DNA from: Psococerastis gibbosa
Lineage: Eukaryota; Arthropoda; Insecta; Psocodea; Psocidae
Reading direction: 5' to 3'
Assembly (NCBI GenBank): GCA_963971405.1
Contig: OZ020489.1
Location: 20,548,290 to 20,612,289 of the forward strand
Length of the DNA stretch: 64,000 nucleotides
Positions 9,602 to 21,033 of the stretch are shown here, piece by piece. The translations under genes and the position numbers were made by a program. The notes under the pieces are model-generated. The model ran no database searches. It was not told where the DNA came from and saw only the letters and a program-made list of their open reading frames with translations. The stretch's first letter is position 1. Every line of letters starts with the position of its first letter.

Positions 9602-11160
9602 GCATGCGTTTGGACAAAAAAATATCGATGGCGCAGCAACAACGGCCTGTAAGAGAGTATGCATGTTGAAAAGATTAGCAGGTACCACTTGGGGTGCAAC
9701 GCAAGATGTCCTAGTCACCAACTACAAATCATACATAAGACCCCTTATTTAATACTGCTGCGAAGCCTTCTGTACAGCAAGTGTCGCTAACATGCGAAAA
9801 CTGGACATTGCCCGAAATAATGCGCTGAAAGCTATCAGTGGGGCTGCCAAATCCACCCCTATCACAGCCTTGGAGTGTCAAACAGACATTGAACCACTAG
9901 AGTTGCGCCGCGACTGTACAACCCTTAAATTCTTTGAAGGAGGAGGAAGACTTCTGGAAACGTTGCCTTGCTTTTCATTTCTTGGATGTCTTTTTTTATT
10001 TTTTCCACAATGGTTTGAAGAGGAGATGGGCCGTGACTTCCTGGTGGCTTCCTTGATACAACTTTTTTATTATTTGTAGTCGGATCCACACGTTTCATTT
10101 TGGTTAAGGCAACTCGCGATCGGAGAAACGGCATAGTATTTGCTGGCTTCTCTTCATTGCCTGGACCCCGCGTTGACATTGTTTTAATTTAGTTTCTCGC
10201 GGCCGTCTTGTTCAACTGTTTAACTGTTAGGGTTTTAGTACCAATAATAAACCTGCCACGTCGATGGAGGCCTTTAATTTCATCAACAAATCAATGCCTA
10301 TAAGGCACTGTTGCCTCAGACCCTTAAGAAGGTTGAACCGATGGTTGACCATACGGGAACCAAGTTAAACTCGCTGCCAGGCGGTTCCCACGAGCTCTGC
10401 GTGCAATGAAGAGTCGGCTAACTTTACTCGACCAGACGTAGGCGTCACCCGGAAGCCACTCGTAACCAAAATGTCCCAGTAAGGGGCTGCTATTAGGGAA
10501 GAATTAGCGCCCGTGTCTACCAGCGTCGGAAAAAACGTTTCCCCTATTTTGACACGTAAGAAAGGTCACTCAGCCAGCCCTACACATGCCAGCTCGATCT
10601 GCTCTGGCGCTGGAAAAGTAATCCTTAATATAATCCGCATATTCGGGATGTGGAGGGTCCATGTCATCGGTGGTGTTGCTGGTTCCGTGGTTAGCGGTCT
10701 TCCAGTATTTCGCCCTCTGACTTTGTGGGCACTCACTGTGTTCATCCACGCCCTTTTGGCCACAATATCCGCAAAATTCACGGCGGGCGGCCCCTCAATC
10801 TTAAAAAAAATGTTTTAGCGAATCGCAATTGTAACAAAGGCTCAGCGCTGCTGCCTTTAAGTTGGTGTACGCATCGGCCATACATACATACGGTATTTTT
10901 GTCTGCCCAATATTAATTGTTGCTTCTATTTCTACACAGGCTGCCTCTAGTTGCCGGAAGCTGTAAACGTCCGCGAAAATCAACTTTTCTCTGTAGAGAG
11001 GCAACAGGTTGTTGCGCACAAGGTTGACCTCATCAATTCCGAATATTGGCCAAGAATTCTACTGATCTCTGCCCCGGTTTCATCTTCCTGTAGTAGCGCT
11101 GCGTCACCCCGGACGACAGTGAACGCCTCCTGGAATTCCAACTCTGCAGATTCGGTAAGT
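9176..11160. repeat. Array unit 5 (short with extra knuckle segment, 1985 bp)
   Basis: Combines the long-unit version of the Pro/Gln-rich gag region (about 26 bp shorter) with the LINE fragment and the second knuckle segment (about 10664-10791). It looks like a crossover between a long and a short unit. Confidence 0.95.
9602..9976 (+). pseudogene. LINE reverse-transcriptase 3' fragment, unit 5
   Basis: Same fragment and end points as the other short units, with the R variant in LELRRDCTTLKFFE. Confidence 0.8.
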
Positions 11161-11484
11161 GCACTTCAAACCATGTTTTTGCCGTCCGAGAGAGAAGATC
11201 GATCTAGCAAGCCAGGATAGATTAAATCCATCGGAAGTCCTGATTTGCTTGCCTCTCAAAGTCTCGTACAAATTCTTGCTCCCAGAGAAACAAATGTCTC
11301 GGGAACGACAGACGCCCAGAAATTTAACCAGGGTCTTCCTGTAGCCACTCATGTCTTTCGAATGCCGGAACGGGTCGTAAGAGCGGCCATAAAAGGGTTG
11401 CTGGTGTTGGCAGGTCGGCGGTGGCTGTGGCCAGCCTGTTGTTTGACGGCTGGTGGGCACTCTGGTGCTGTGGTGGCGTATGCT
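9977..11484 (-). pseudogene. gag-protease module with second knuckle, units 5-6
   Basis: Same layout as 4611-6117, including the unusual second Cys/His cluster and junction to helicase at about 11484. Protease at about 10279-10549. Confidence 0.7.
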
Positions 11485-12545
11485 TCGTTTGGTCGTTTAG
11501 TTTTCGTTCTATTCCCTCTATATACTGTTGGAGGTCACAATCGTCTAACCATCCATCCTGCGTTCTCATGTCGGGAGTATTAATTGCCTGTATAGTACTA
11601 TAGTGTTTAGGTCCACGGCTTGAGCAGGTGTCAAGTGCAGAGTCTGTTTTCTCTGACGCAGTGGCCTCAGCTGTCACAATTTGTTTTGACGTACAGGTAA
11701 TTAGCCACAGCTGATTCCATTCATCGATGTTTTTGTTTGTTGTTGCCACTATAAATCTTGAAAGAGAGTCATCGGCAGCAGCTGTTATGTATTTCAAAGA
11801 TTGTTTGTGCTTACTAATGGCAGCAATAGCATGTGGAACGCTGTGGTAGATGTGATTTTCCTCACGATTTAGCCTTACAATCGCTATGTTGTCTGTGCAA
11901 CCACCCTGCAGTTCATGGTCAGTATAACATTGATTTCCATATTCCTGTACTCCCTGCTTGATTAACTCTCCTTTTTTCAATTTTAGTGAAAGTAAGGTAT
12001 ATATTGTTTGGATAATTTGGCAATGGCGTGTTTTGGCTAATCGGGATTTGTTCAAGTGACGTCACTACTTTGATTGTAGTGTGAATGTTTTTGTATAAAT
12101 CTTTTAATGCAAAGCATAGGTCAGCGGGGCAGCGATGTGTGGTCGATATTTCCTCTGTAATTTTGCCCCATATATATCAGGCCTATGGAATTTTAAACCA
12201 GAGGGGCACACTTTTTCCCTGTCCAGGTTAGGAATTGGGTTGGAGTGCCCGAGTACCAGTATTTCTTTGCACTCAGCTTTGATGGCAGAAACTCATAAAG
12301 ATCCGGCATCCCTTGTCTACTATGACCCTATCATATTTTATTTCGGAGCCGTTAATTAGGATTGATGCGACAGTCCTGTAGTCTTTTTGGAGAACGGCCC
12401 CCTTTATACCGTACGCATTCGTTACAGCATGTATCACGGACTTGACTCCTTCTCTGGTCGCTGTTAAAATTTTAAATCCTTCCCAGGGATATGGTTTTTT
12501 ATAACCTAAGTCGTTTTTCCACAACCCGAATCCATTTCCGAACAG
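11485..12545 (-). pseudogene. Endogenous RNA-virus SF1 helicase, copy 2 (unit 6)
   Basis: Motifs I, Ia, II, III, V and VI as in copy 1. The long C-terminal frame is 12055-11324 and fuses to gag. About 10 bp are missing next to motif II relative to copies 1 and 4, so the frame reads VIVDKGC and continues past the stop seen there. Confidence 0.8.
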
Positions 12546-12846
12546 TCATCTAGCCCGATTTCTATGACTTTGCCCAGGCTTGCTATTTCTTCTGAAAGTG
12601 GTTTTAATATCGTCGATTATGTGCCTATTTTGTCCTTTGTCAAGTCAGCAATTACTATTGGCTTCCTGTTGTGGCCTAAGATAGCCTTACATGTCACTTG
12701 GTTTAGTTTTAAGGTTGGTAGTCTGTTGAAGTCATCCTGCTGCAGCCGCTTTTTTTGTGTGGGGAAAGCAGCGTGCTAGCCCACGTGAGATGTCATATTT
12801 GCCCTCTCTACCTTTATTGGCAAATGAAATTGTCAAATGGACCTTT
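12546..12846 (-). pseudogene. Helicase-upstream remnant, truncated (unit 6)
   Basis: Equivalent to 7191-7490 of unit 4: the stretch immediately N-terminal to helicase motif I. It is cut at about 12846 by fusion to gag. Confidence 0.5.
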
Positions 12847-13448
12847 TGCCTCTAGTTGCCGGAAGATGTAGACGTCCGCGAAAATCAACTTTTCTCTGTA
12901 GAGAGGCAACAGGTTGTTGCGCACAAGGTTGACCTCATCAATTCCGAATATTGGCCAAGAATTCTACTGATCTCTGCCCCGGTGTCATCTTCCTGTAGTA
13001 GCGCTGCGTCACCCCGGACGACGGTAAACGCCTCCTGGAATTCCAACTTTGCAGATCCGGTAAGTGCACTTCAAACCATGTTTTTGTCGTCCAAGAGAGA
13101 AGATCGATCTAGCAAACCGGGATAGATTAAATCCATGGGAAATCCTGATTTGCTTGCCTCTCAAAGTCTCGTACAAATTCTTCCTCCCAGAGATACAGAT
13201 GTCTCGGGACTGACACACGCCCAGAAATTTAACCAGGGGCTTCCTGTAGCCACTCATGTCTGTCGAATGCCGGAACGGGTCGTAAGAGCTGCCATGAAAG
13301 GGTTGCTGGTGTTGCCAGGTCGGCGGTTGCTGCGGCATATGTGGCGGCGGTGGCTGTGGCCAGCCTGTTGCTTGTGACGGCTGGTGGGCACTCTGGTGCT
13401 GTGGTGGCGTATGCCAAGCTTGTGGAAACTGTTGCTGCGGCTGCTGTG
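12847..13448 (-). pseudogene. gag remnant without knuckle or protease, units 6-7
   Basis: Starts at the gag position just upstream of the knuckle and runs through the capsid-like and Pro/Gln-rich parts. It is cut at 13448 within the Gln-rich stretch (TQQPQQQFPQAWH), where it joins helicase-upstream sequence. Confidence 0.65.
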
Positions 13449-15435
13449 TCATCTAGCCCGATTTCTATGACTTTGCCCAGGCTTGCTATTTCTTCTGAAA
13501 GTGGTTTTAATATCGTCGATTATGTGCCTATTTTGTCCTTTGTCAAGTCAGCAATTACTATTGGCTTCCTGTTGTGGCCTAAGATAGCCTTACATGTCAC
13601 TTGGTTTAGTTTTAAGGTTGGTAGTCTGTTGAAGTCATCCTGCTGCAGCCGCTTTTTTTGTGTGGGGAAAGCAGCGTGCTAGCCCACGTGAGATGTCATA
13701 TTTGCCCTCTCTACCTTTATTGGCAAATGAAATTGTCAAATGGACCTTTTCGTGCAAGCAGTAAGTAGAGGTCACCAGGGTTTTCTTACCTACATGGAAT
13801 TGTTCGTGGCTACTAGGTACTTATTCCAGTCATCACTTGATACAGGTTTAAAGTGTGGCTTTTTTACTGGTGATAAGCTAATAAGATATTTATTAGGGAA
13901 CGCTTTAGGGATAGTGGCCTCTTTCCAGCAAAGAAGGGTTTCATGCTTACTTGCCATTTGGTGAGTTTGTATCGTCACCGTCTCCAGCTGTCCGGGTGGC
14001 TTAGTTTGTGTGCCGTGGTTGCTACTGCTGTTGCGTGGCTCAGTTTGGGGTGGTCTGTGGCGGCTGCTGCTGAATGGCACAGTTTGCTTGGCTGCCTCAT
14101 TGTTCCGGTGGTCTCTTTGGATTCCAGCTTCGACAAATATCTTGCTTGGTGCAATTATTTGTGAGGTTTGTGTGGCTCCATCTCGGGTCTGGTTGTTTAA
14201 GCCAATCGTCTTTGCTTGCTTGCTTCTGCATTTCTGCATTTTTCTCTTAAGTCGTCTAGAAAAGGTTTTCTCTTTCCTTTGTGGCTTTATGCTCAACTTC
14301 ACACGGTTTGTGCACTTCCTCCTGTGTCATGGATTCTTTGGGGGATATGGAGTCCGTCGTATCACATTTCCCTTCTTTCTTGGATGTCTTTTTTTATTTT
14401 TCCACAATGGTTTGATGAGGAGATGGGCCGTGACTTCCTGATGGCTTCCTTGATACAACTTTTATATTATTTGTATTCGAATCCACACTTTTCGTCTCGG
14501 TTAAGGCAGCTCTCGATCGGAGAAACGGAATAGTTTTTGCTGGCTTTTCTTCATTACCTTGACCCCGCGTCGACATTGTTTTAATTTAGTCTCTCGCGTC
14601 CGTCTTGTTCAACTGTTTCTGGAAGGGTTTAAGTACCAATAATGAACCTGTAACGTCGATAGAGGCCTTTAATTTCAACAACAAATCAATGCCTATAAGG
14701 CACGGTTGCCTCAGACCCTTAAGAAGGTTGAACCGATGGTTGATCATACGGGAACCAACTTAAACTCGCTGCCAGGCGCTTCCCACGAGCTCTGCGTGCA
14801 ATGAAGAGTCGGCTAACTTTACTCGACCAGACGTAGGCGTCACCCGGAAGCCCCTCGTAACCAACATGTCCCAGTAAGGGGCTGCTATTAGGGCAGAATT
14901 AGCGCCCGTGTCTGCCAGCGTCGGAAATAACGTTTCCCCCATTTTGACACGTAAGAAAGGTCACTCAGCCAGCCCTACACATGCCAGCTCGATCTGCTCT
15001 GGCGCCGGAAAAGTAATCCTTAATATTATCCGCAAATTCGGGATGTGGAGCGTCCATGTCATCGGGCGGCCCCACAATCTTTAAAATAATGTGTAGCGAA
15101 TCGCAATTGTAACAAAGATTCACCGCTGCTGCCTTGTTGGTGTACGCATCGGCCATACTTACATACGGTATTTTTGTCTGCCAAATATTAATTGTTGCTT
15201 CTATTTCTGCACAGGCTGCCTCTAGTTGCCAGAAGATGTAGACGTCCGCGAAAATCATCTTTTCTCTGTAGAGAGGCAACAGGTTGTTGCGCACAAGGTT
15301 GACCTCATCAATTCCGAATATTGGCCAAGAATTCTACTGATCTCTGCCCCGGTGTCATCTTCCTGTAGTAGCGCTGCGTCACCCCGGACGACGGTAAACG
15401 CCTCCTGGAATTCCAACTTTGCAGATCCGGTAAGT
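13066..15435. repeat. Array unit 7 (recombinant long unit, 2370 bp)
   Basis: Gag to 13448 is fused to the helicase-upstream segment beginning 'catctagcccg', so this unit has the upstream remnant but no helicase. The remainder (linker, protease, gag) is normal. Confidence 0.93.
13449..14373 (-). pseudogene. Helicase-upstream coding remnant without helicase (unit 7)
   Basis: Equivalent to 7191-8117 of unit 4, with the 170-codon Ser/Thr/Gln-rich frame at 14302-13790. The breakpoint at 13448/13449 lies just outside helicase motif I. Confidence 0.5.
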
Positions 15436-15888
15436 GCACTTCAAACCATGTTTTTGTCGTCCGAGAGAGAAGATCGATCTAGCAAACCGGGATAGATTAA
15501 ATCCATGGGAAGTCCTGATTTGCTTGCCTCTCAAAGTCTCGTACAAATTCTTCCTCCCAGAGATACAGATGTCTCGGGGCTGACAGACGCCCAGAAATTT
15601 AACCAGGGGCTTCCTGTAGCCACTCATGTCTGTCGAATGCCGGAACGGGTCGTAAGAGCTGCCATGAAAGGGTTGCTGGTGTTGCCAGGTCGGCGGTTGC
15701 TGCGGCATATGTGGCGGCGGTGGCTGTTGCCAGCCTGTTGCTTGTGACGGCTGGTGGGCACTCTGGTGCTGTGGTGGCGTATGCCAAGCTTGTGGAAACT
15801 GTTGCTGCGGCTGCAGTGTAACTGTCGCCCGAGGCGGCTGTTGGGCAGTCGGCTGCTGCAGTGGAGCACTCCACTGCGGTGGCATCGG
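14374..15888 (-). pseudogene. gag-protease module, units 7-8
   Basis: Single-knuckle module; protease open at 14942-14760 (GETLFPTLADTGANSALIA) and ending at the shared stop. Only minor substitutions from the module at 8118-9601. Confidence 0.7.
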
Positions 15889-17326
15889 CATGAGTTTGGA
15901 CAAAAAAATATCGATGGCGCAGCAACAACGGCCTGTAAGAGAGTATGCATGTTGAAAAGATTAGCAGGTACCACTTGGGTTGCAACGCAAGATGTCCTAG
16001 TCACCAACTACAAATCATACATAAGACCCCTTATTTAATACTGCTGCGAAGCCTTCTGTACAGCAAGTGTCGCTAACATGCGAAAACTGGACATTGCCCG
16101 AAATAATGCGCTGAAAGCTATCAGTGGGGCTGCCAAATCCACCCCTATCACAGCCTTGGAGTGTCAAACAGACATTGAACCACTAGAGTTGCGCCGCGAC
16201 TGTACAACCCTTAAATTCTTTGAAGGAGGAGGAAGACTTCTGGAAACGTTGCCTTGCTTTTCCTTTCTTGGATGTCTTTTTTTATTTTTTCCACAATGGT
16301 TTGAAGAGGAGATGGGCCGTGACTTCCTGGTGGCTTCCTTGATACAACTTTTTTATTATTTGTAGTCGGATCCACACGTTTCATTTTGGTTATGGCAACT
16401 CGCGATCGGAGAAACGGCATAGTATTTGCTGGCTTCTCTTCATTGCCTGGACCCCGCGTTGACATTGTTTTAATTTAGTTTCTCGCGGCCGTCTTGTTCA
16501 ACTGTTTAACTGTTAGGGTTTTAGTACCAATAATAAACCTGCCACGTCGATGGAGGCCTTTAATTTCATCAACAAATCAATGCCTATAAGGCACTGTTGC
16601 CTCAGACCCTTAAGAAGGTTGAACCGATGGTTGACCATACGGGAACCAAGTTAAACTCGCTGCCAGGCGGTTCCCACGAGCTCTGCGTGCAATGAAGAGT
16701 CGGCTAACTTTACTCGACCAGACGTAGGCGTCACCCGGAAGCCACTCGTAACCAAAATGTCCCAGTAAGGGGCTGCTATTAGGGAAGAATTAGCGCCCGT
16801 GTCTACCAGCGTCGGAAAAATAGTTTCCCCTATTTTGACACGTAAGAAAGGTCACTCAGCCAGCCCTACACATGCCAGCTCGATCTGCTCTGGCGCCGGA
16901 AAAGTAATCCTTAATATTATCCGCAAATTCGGGATGTGGAGCGTCCATGTCATCGGGCGGCCCCACAATCTTTAAAATAATGTGTAGCGAATCGCAATTG
17001 TAACAAAGATTCACCGCTGCTGCCTTGTTGGTGTACGCATCGGCCATACTTACATACGGTATTTTTGTCTGCCCAATATTAATTGTTGCTTCTATTTCTA
17101 CACAGGCTGCCTCTAGTTGCCGGAAGCTGTAAACGTCCGCGAAAATCAACTTTTCACTGTAGAGAGGCAACAGGTTGTTGCGCACAAGGTTGACCTCATC
17201 AATTCCGAATATTGGCCATGAATTCTACTGATCTCTGCCCCGGTGTCATCTTCCTGTTGTAGCGCTGCGTCACCCCGGACGACGGTAAACGCCTCCTGGA
17301 ATTCCAACTTTGCAGATCCGGTAAGT
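15436..17326. repeat. Array unit 8 (short, 1891 bp)
   Basis: Same class and length as units 1 and 2, with scattered substitutions (for example 'ctgcagtgtaactg' for 'ctgctgtgtaactg'). Confidence 0.95.
15889..16262 (+). pseudogene. LINE reverse-transcriptase 3' fragment, unit 8
   Basis: Same fragment and end points as in unit 1, with the R variant. Confidence 0.8.
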
Positions 17327-17780
17327 GCACTTCAAACCATGTTTTTGTCGTCCGAGGGAGAAGATCGATCTAGCAAACCGGGATAGATTAAAACCATGGG
17401 AAGTCCTGATTTGCTTGCCTCTCAAAGTCTCGTACAAATTCTTCCTCCCAGAGATACAGATGTCTCGGGACTGACAGACGCCCAGAAATTTAACCAGGGG
17501 CTTCCTGTAGCCACTCATGTCTGTCGAATGCCGGAACGGGTCGTAAGAGCTGCCATGAAAGGGTTGCTGGTGTTGCCAGGTCGGCGGTTGCTGCGGCATA
17601 TGTGGCGGCGGTGGCTGTTGCCAGCCTGTTGCTTGTGACGGCTGGTGGGCACTCTGGTGCTGTGGTGGCGTATGCCAAGCTTGTGGAAACTGTTGCTGCG
17701 GCTGCAGTGTAACTGTCGCCCGAGGCGGCTGTTGGGCAGTCGGCTGCTGCAGTGGTGCACTCCACTGCGGTGGCATCGGC
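16263..17780 (-). pseudogene. gag-protease module, units 8-9
   Basis: Single-knuckle module; protease at about 16567-16835 carrying DTGAN and the shared stop. A mixed copy: the knuckle side is like short units, while the neighbouring EATINIGQTKIPYVSM stretch has the Gly of the double-knuckle units. Confidence 0.7.
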
Positions 17781-19337
17781 ATGCGTTTGGACAAAAAAAT
17801 ATCGATGGCGCAGCAACAAAGGCCTGTAAGAGAGTATGCATGTTGAAAAGATTAGCAGGTACCACTTGGGGTGCAACGCAAGATGTCCTAGTCACCAACT
17901 ACAAATCATACATAAGACCCCTTATTTAATACTGCTGCGAAGCCTTCTGTACAGCAAGTGTCGCTAACATGCGAAAACTGGACATTGCCCGAAATAATGC
18001 GCTGAAAGCTATCAGTGGGGCTGCCAAATCGACCCCTATCACAGCCTTGGAGTGTCAAACAGACATTGAACCACTAGAGTTGCGCCGCGACTGTACAACC
18101 CTTAAATTCTCTGAAGGAGGAGGAAGACTTCTGGAAACGTTGCCTTGCTTTTCCTTTCTTGGATGTCTTTTTTTATTTTTTCCACAATGGTTTGAAGAGG
18201 AGATGGGCCGTGACTTCCTGGTGGCTTCCTTGATACAACTTTTTTATTATTTGTAGTCGGATCCACACGTTTCATTTTGGTTAAGGCAACTCGCGATCGG
18301 AGAAACGGCATAGTATTTGCTGGCTTCTCTTCATTGCCTGGACCCCGCGTTGACATTGTTTTAATTTAGTTTCTCGCGGCCGTCTTGTTCAACTGTTTAA
18401 CTGTTAGGGTTTTAGTACCAATAATAAACCTGCCACGTCGATGGAGGCCTTTAATTTCATCAACAAATCAATGCCTATAAGGCACTGTTGCCTCAGACCC
18501 TTAAGAAGGTTGAACCGATGGTTGACCATACGGGAACCAAGTTAAACTCGCTGCCAGGCGGTTCCCACGAGCTCTGCGTGCAATGAAGAGTCGGCTAACT
18601 TTACTCGACCAGACGTAGGCGTCACCCGGAAGCCACTCGTAACCAAAATGTCCCAGTAAGGGGCTGCTATTAGGGAAGAATTAGCGCCCGTGTCTACCAG
18701 CGTCGGAAAAAACGTTTCCCCTATTTTGACACGTAAGAAAGGTCACTCAGCCAGCCCTACACATGCCAGCTCGATCTGCTCTGGCGCTGGAAAAGTAATC
18801 CTTAATATAATCCGCATATTCGGGATGTGGAGGGTCCATGTCATCGGTGGTGTTGCTGGTTCCGTGGTTAGCGGTCTTCCAGTATTTCGCCCTCTGACTT
18901 TGTTGGCACTCACTGTGTTCATCCACGCCCTTTAGGCCACAATATCCGCAATATTCACGGCGGGCGGCCCCTCAATCGTAAAAAAAATGTTTTAGCGAAT
19001 CGCAATTGTAACAAAGGCTCACCGCTGCTGCCTTTAAGTTGGTGTACGCATCGGCCATACATACATACGGTATTTTTGTCTGCCCAATATTAATATTTGC
19101 TTCTATTTCTACACAGGCTGCCTCTAGTTGCCGGAAGCTGTAAACGTCCGCGAAAATCAACTTTTCTCTGTAGAGAGGCAACAGGTTGTTGCGCACAAGG
19201 TTGACCTCATCAATTCCGAATATTGGCCAAGAATTCTACTGATCTCTGCCCCGGTTTCATCTTCCTGTAGTAGCGCTGCGTCACCCCGGACGACAGTGAA
19301 CGCCTCCTGGAATTCCAACTCTGCAGATTCGGTAAGT
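17327..19337. repeat. Array unit 9 (short with extra knuckle segment, 2011 bp)
   Basis: Same class as unit 3; the second knuckle segment lies at about 18841-18968. It directly precedes long unit 10. Confidence 0.95.
17780..18153 (+). pseudogene. LINE reverse-transcriptase 3' fragment, unit 9
   Basis: Same fragment; private F-to-S change (TTLKFSE). Confidence 0.8.
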
Positions 19338-19660
19338 GCACTTCAAACCATGTTTTTGCCGTCCGAGAGAGAAGATCGATCTAGCAAGCCAGGATAGATT
19401 AAATCCATCGGAAGTCCTGATTTGCTTGCCTCTCAAAGTCTCGTACAAATTCTTGCTCCCAGAGAAACAAATGTCTCGGGAACGACAGACGCCCAGAAAT
19501 TTAACCAGGGTCTTCCTGTAGCCACTCATGTCTTTCGAATGCCGGAACGGGTCGTAAGAGCGGCCATAAAAGGGTTGCTGGTGTTGGCAGGTCGGCGGTG
19601 GCTGTGGCCAGCCTGTTGTTTGACGGCTGGTGGGCACTCTGGTGCTGTGGTGGCGTATGC
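18154..19660 (-). pseudogene. gag-protease module with second knuckle, units 9-10
   Basis: Same layout as 4611-6117; protease at about 18456-18726. A substitution gives an extra stop in the second knuckle segment of this copy ('cgccctttaggcc'). Confidence 0.7.
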
Positions 19661-20637
19661 TTCGTTTGGTCGTTTAGTTTTCGTTCTATTCCCTCTATAT
19701 ACTGTTGGAGGTCACAATCGTCTAACCATCCATCCTGCGTTCTCATGTCGGGAGTATTAATTGCCTGTATAGTACTATAGTGTTTAGGTCCACGGCTTGA
19801 GCAGGTGTCAAGTGCAGAGTCTGTTTTCTCTGACGCAGTGGCCTCAGCTGTCACAATTTGTTTTGACGTACAGGTAATTAGCCACAGCTGATTCCATTCA
19901 TCGATGTTTTTGTTTGTTGTTGCCACTATAAATCTTGAAAGAGAGTCATCGGCAGCAGCTGTTATGTATTTCAAAGATTGTTTGTGCTTACTAATGGCAG
20001 CAATAGCATGTGGAACGCTGTGGTAGATGTGATTTTCCTCACGATTTAGCCTTACAATCGCTATGTTGTCTGTGCAACCACCCTGCAGTTCATGGTCAGT
20101 ATAACATTGATTTCCATATTCCTGTACTCCCTGCTTGATTAACTCTCCTTTTTTCAATTTTAGTGAAAGTAATGTATATATTGTTTGGATAGTTTGGCAA
20201 TGGCGTGTTTTGGCTAATCGGGATTTGTTCAAGTGACGTCACTACTTTGATTGTAGTGTGAATGTTTTTGTATAAATCTTTTAATGCAAAGCATAGGTCA
20301 GCGGGGCAGCGATGTGTGGTCGATATTTCCTCTGTAATTTTGCCCCATATATATCAGGCCTATGGAATTTTAAACCAGAGGGGCACACTTTTTCCCTGTC
20401 CAGGTTAGGAATTGGGTTGGAGTGCCCGAGTACCAGTATTTCTTTGCACTCAGCTTTGATGGCAGAAACTCATAAAGATCCGGCATCCCTTGTCTACTAT
20501 GACCCTATCATATTTTATTTCGGAGCCGTTAATTAGGATTGATGCGACAGTCCTGTAGTCTTTTTGGAGAACGGCCCCCTTTATACCGTACGCATTCGTT
20601 ACAGCATGTATCACGGACTTGACTCCTTCTCTGGTCG
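19661..20637 (-). pseudogene. Endogenous RNA-virus SF1 helicase, copy 3, lacking Walker A (unit 10)
   Basis: Motifs II, III, V and VI are retained; the C-terminal frame is 20232-19501 and fuses to gag. The deletion at 20637 removed motif I. The join creates a frame at 20737-20450 in which Ser/Pro-rich upstream sequence runs into TREGVKSVIHAV of motif Ia. It shares the small motif II-adjacent deletion with copy 2. Confidence 0.78.
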
Positions 20638-21033
20638 TCTCCAGCTGTCTGGGTGGCTTAGTTTGTGTGCCGTGGTTGCTACTGCTGTTGCGTGGCTCAG
20701 TTTGGGGTGCTCTGTGGCGGCTGCTGCTGAATGGCACAGTTTGCTTGGCTGCCTCATTGTTCCGGTGGTCTCTTTGGATTCCAGCTTCGACAAATATCTT
20801 GCTTGGTGCAATTATTTGTGAGGTTTGTGTGGCTCCATTCTCGGGTCTAGTTGTTTAAGCCAATCGTCTTTGCTTGCTTGCTTCTGCATTTCTGCATTTT
20901 TCTCTTAAGTCGTCTAGAAAAGGTTTTCTCTTTCCTTTGTGGCTTTATGCTCAACTTCACACGGTTTGTGCACTTCCTCCTGTGTCATGGATTCTTTGGG
21001 GGATATGGAGTCCGTCGTATCCCATTTCCCTTC
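20638..21033 (-). pseudogene. Helicase-upstream remnant, truncated (unit 10)
   Basis: Equivalent to about 7720-8117 of unit 4: the N-terminal basic and Ser/Thr/Gln-rich part of the 170-codon frame only. An extra base at about 20839 breaks that frame. Confidence 0.5.

Larger units (their letters stand above)
11161..13065. repeat. Array unit 6 (truncated long unit, 1905 bp)
   Basis: Starts like unit 4, but at about 12846 the helicase-upstream segment jumps straight into gag ('caaatggacctttt' then 'gcctctagttgccgg'). The linker, protease and knuckle are therefore missing. Confidence 0.93.
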
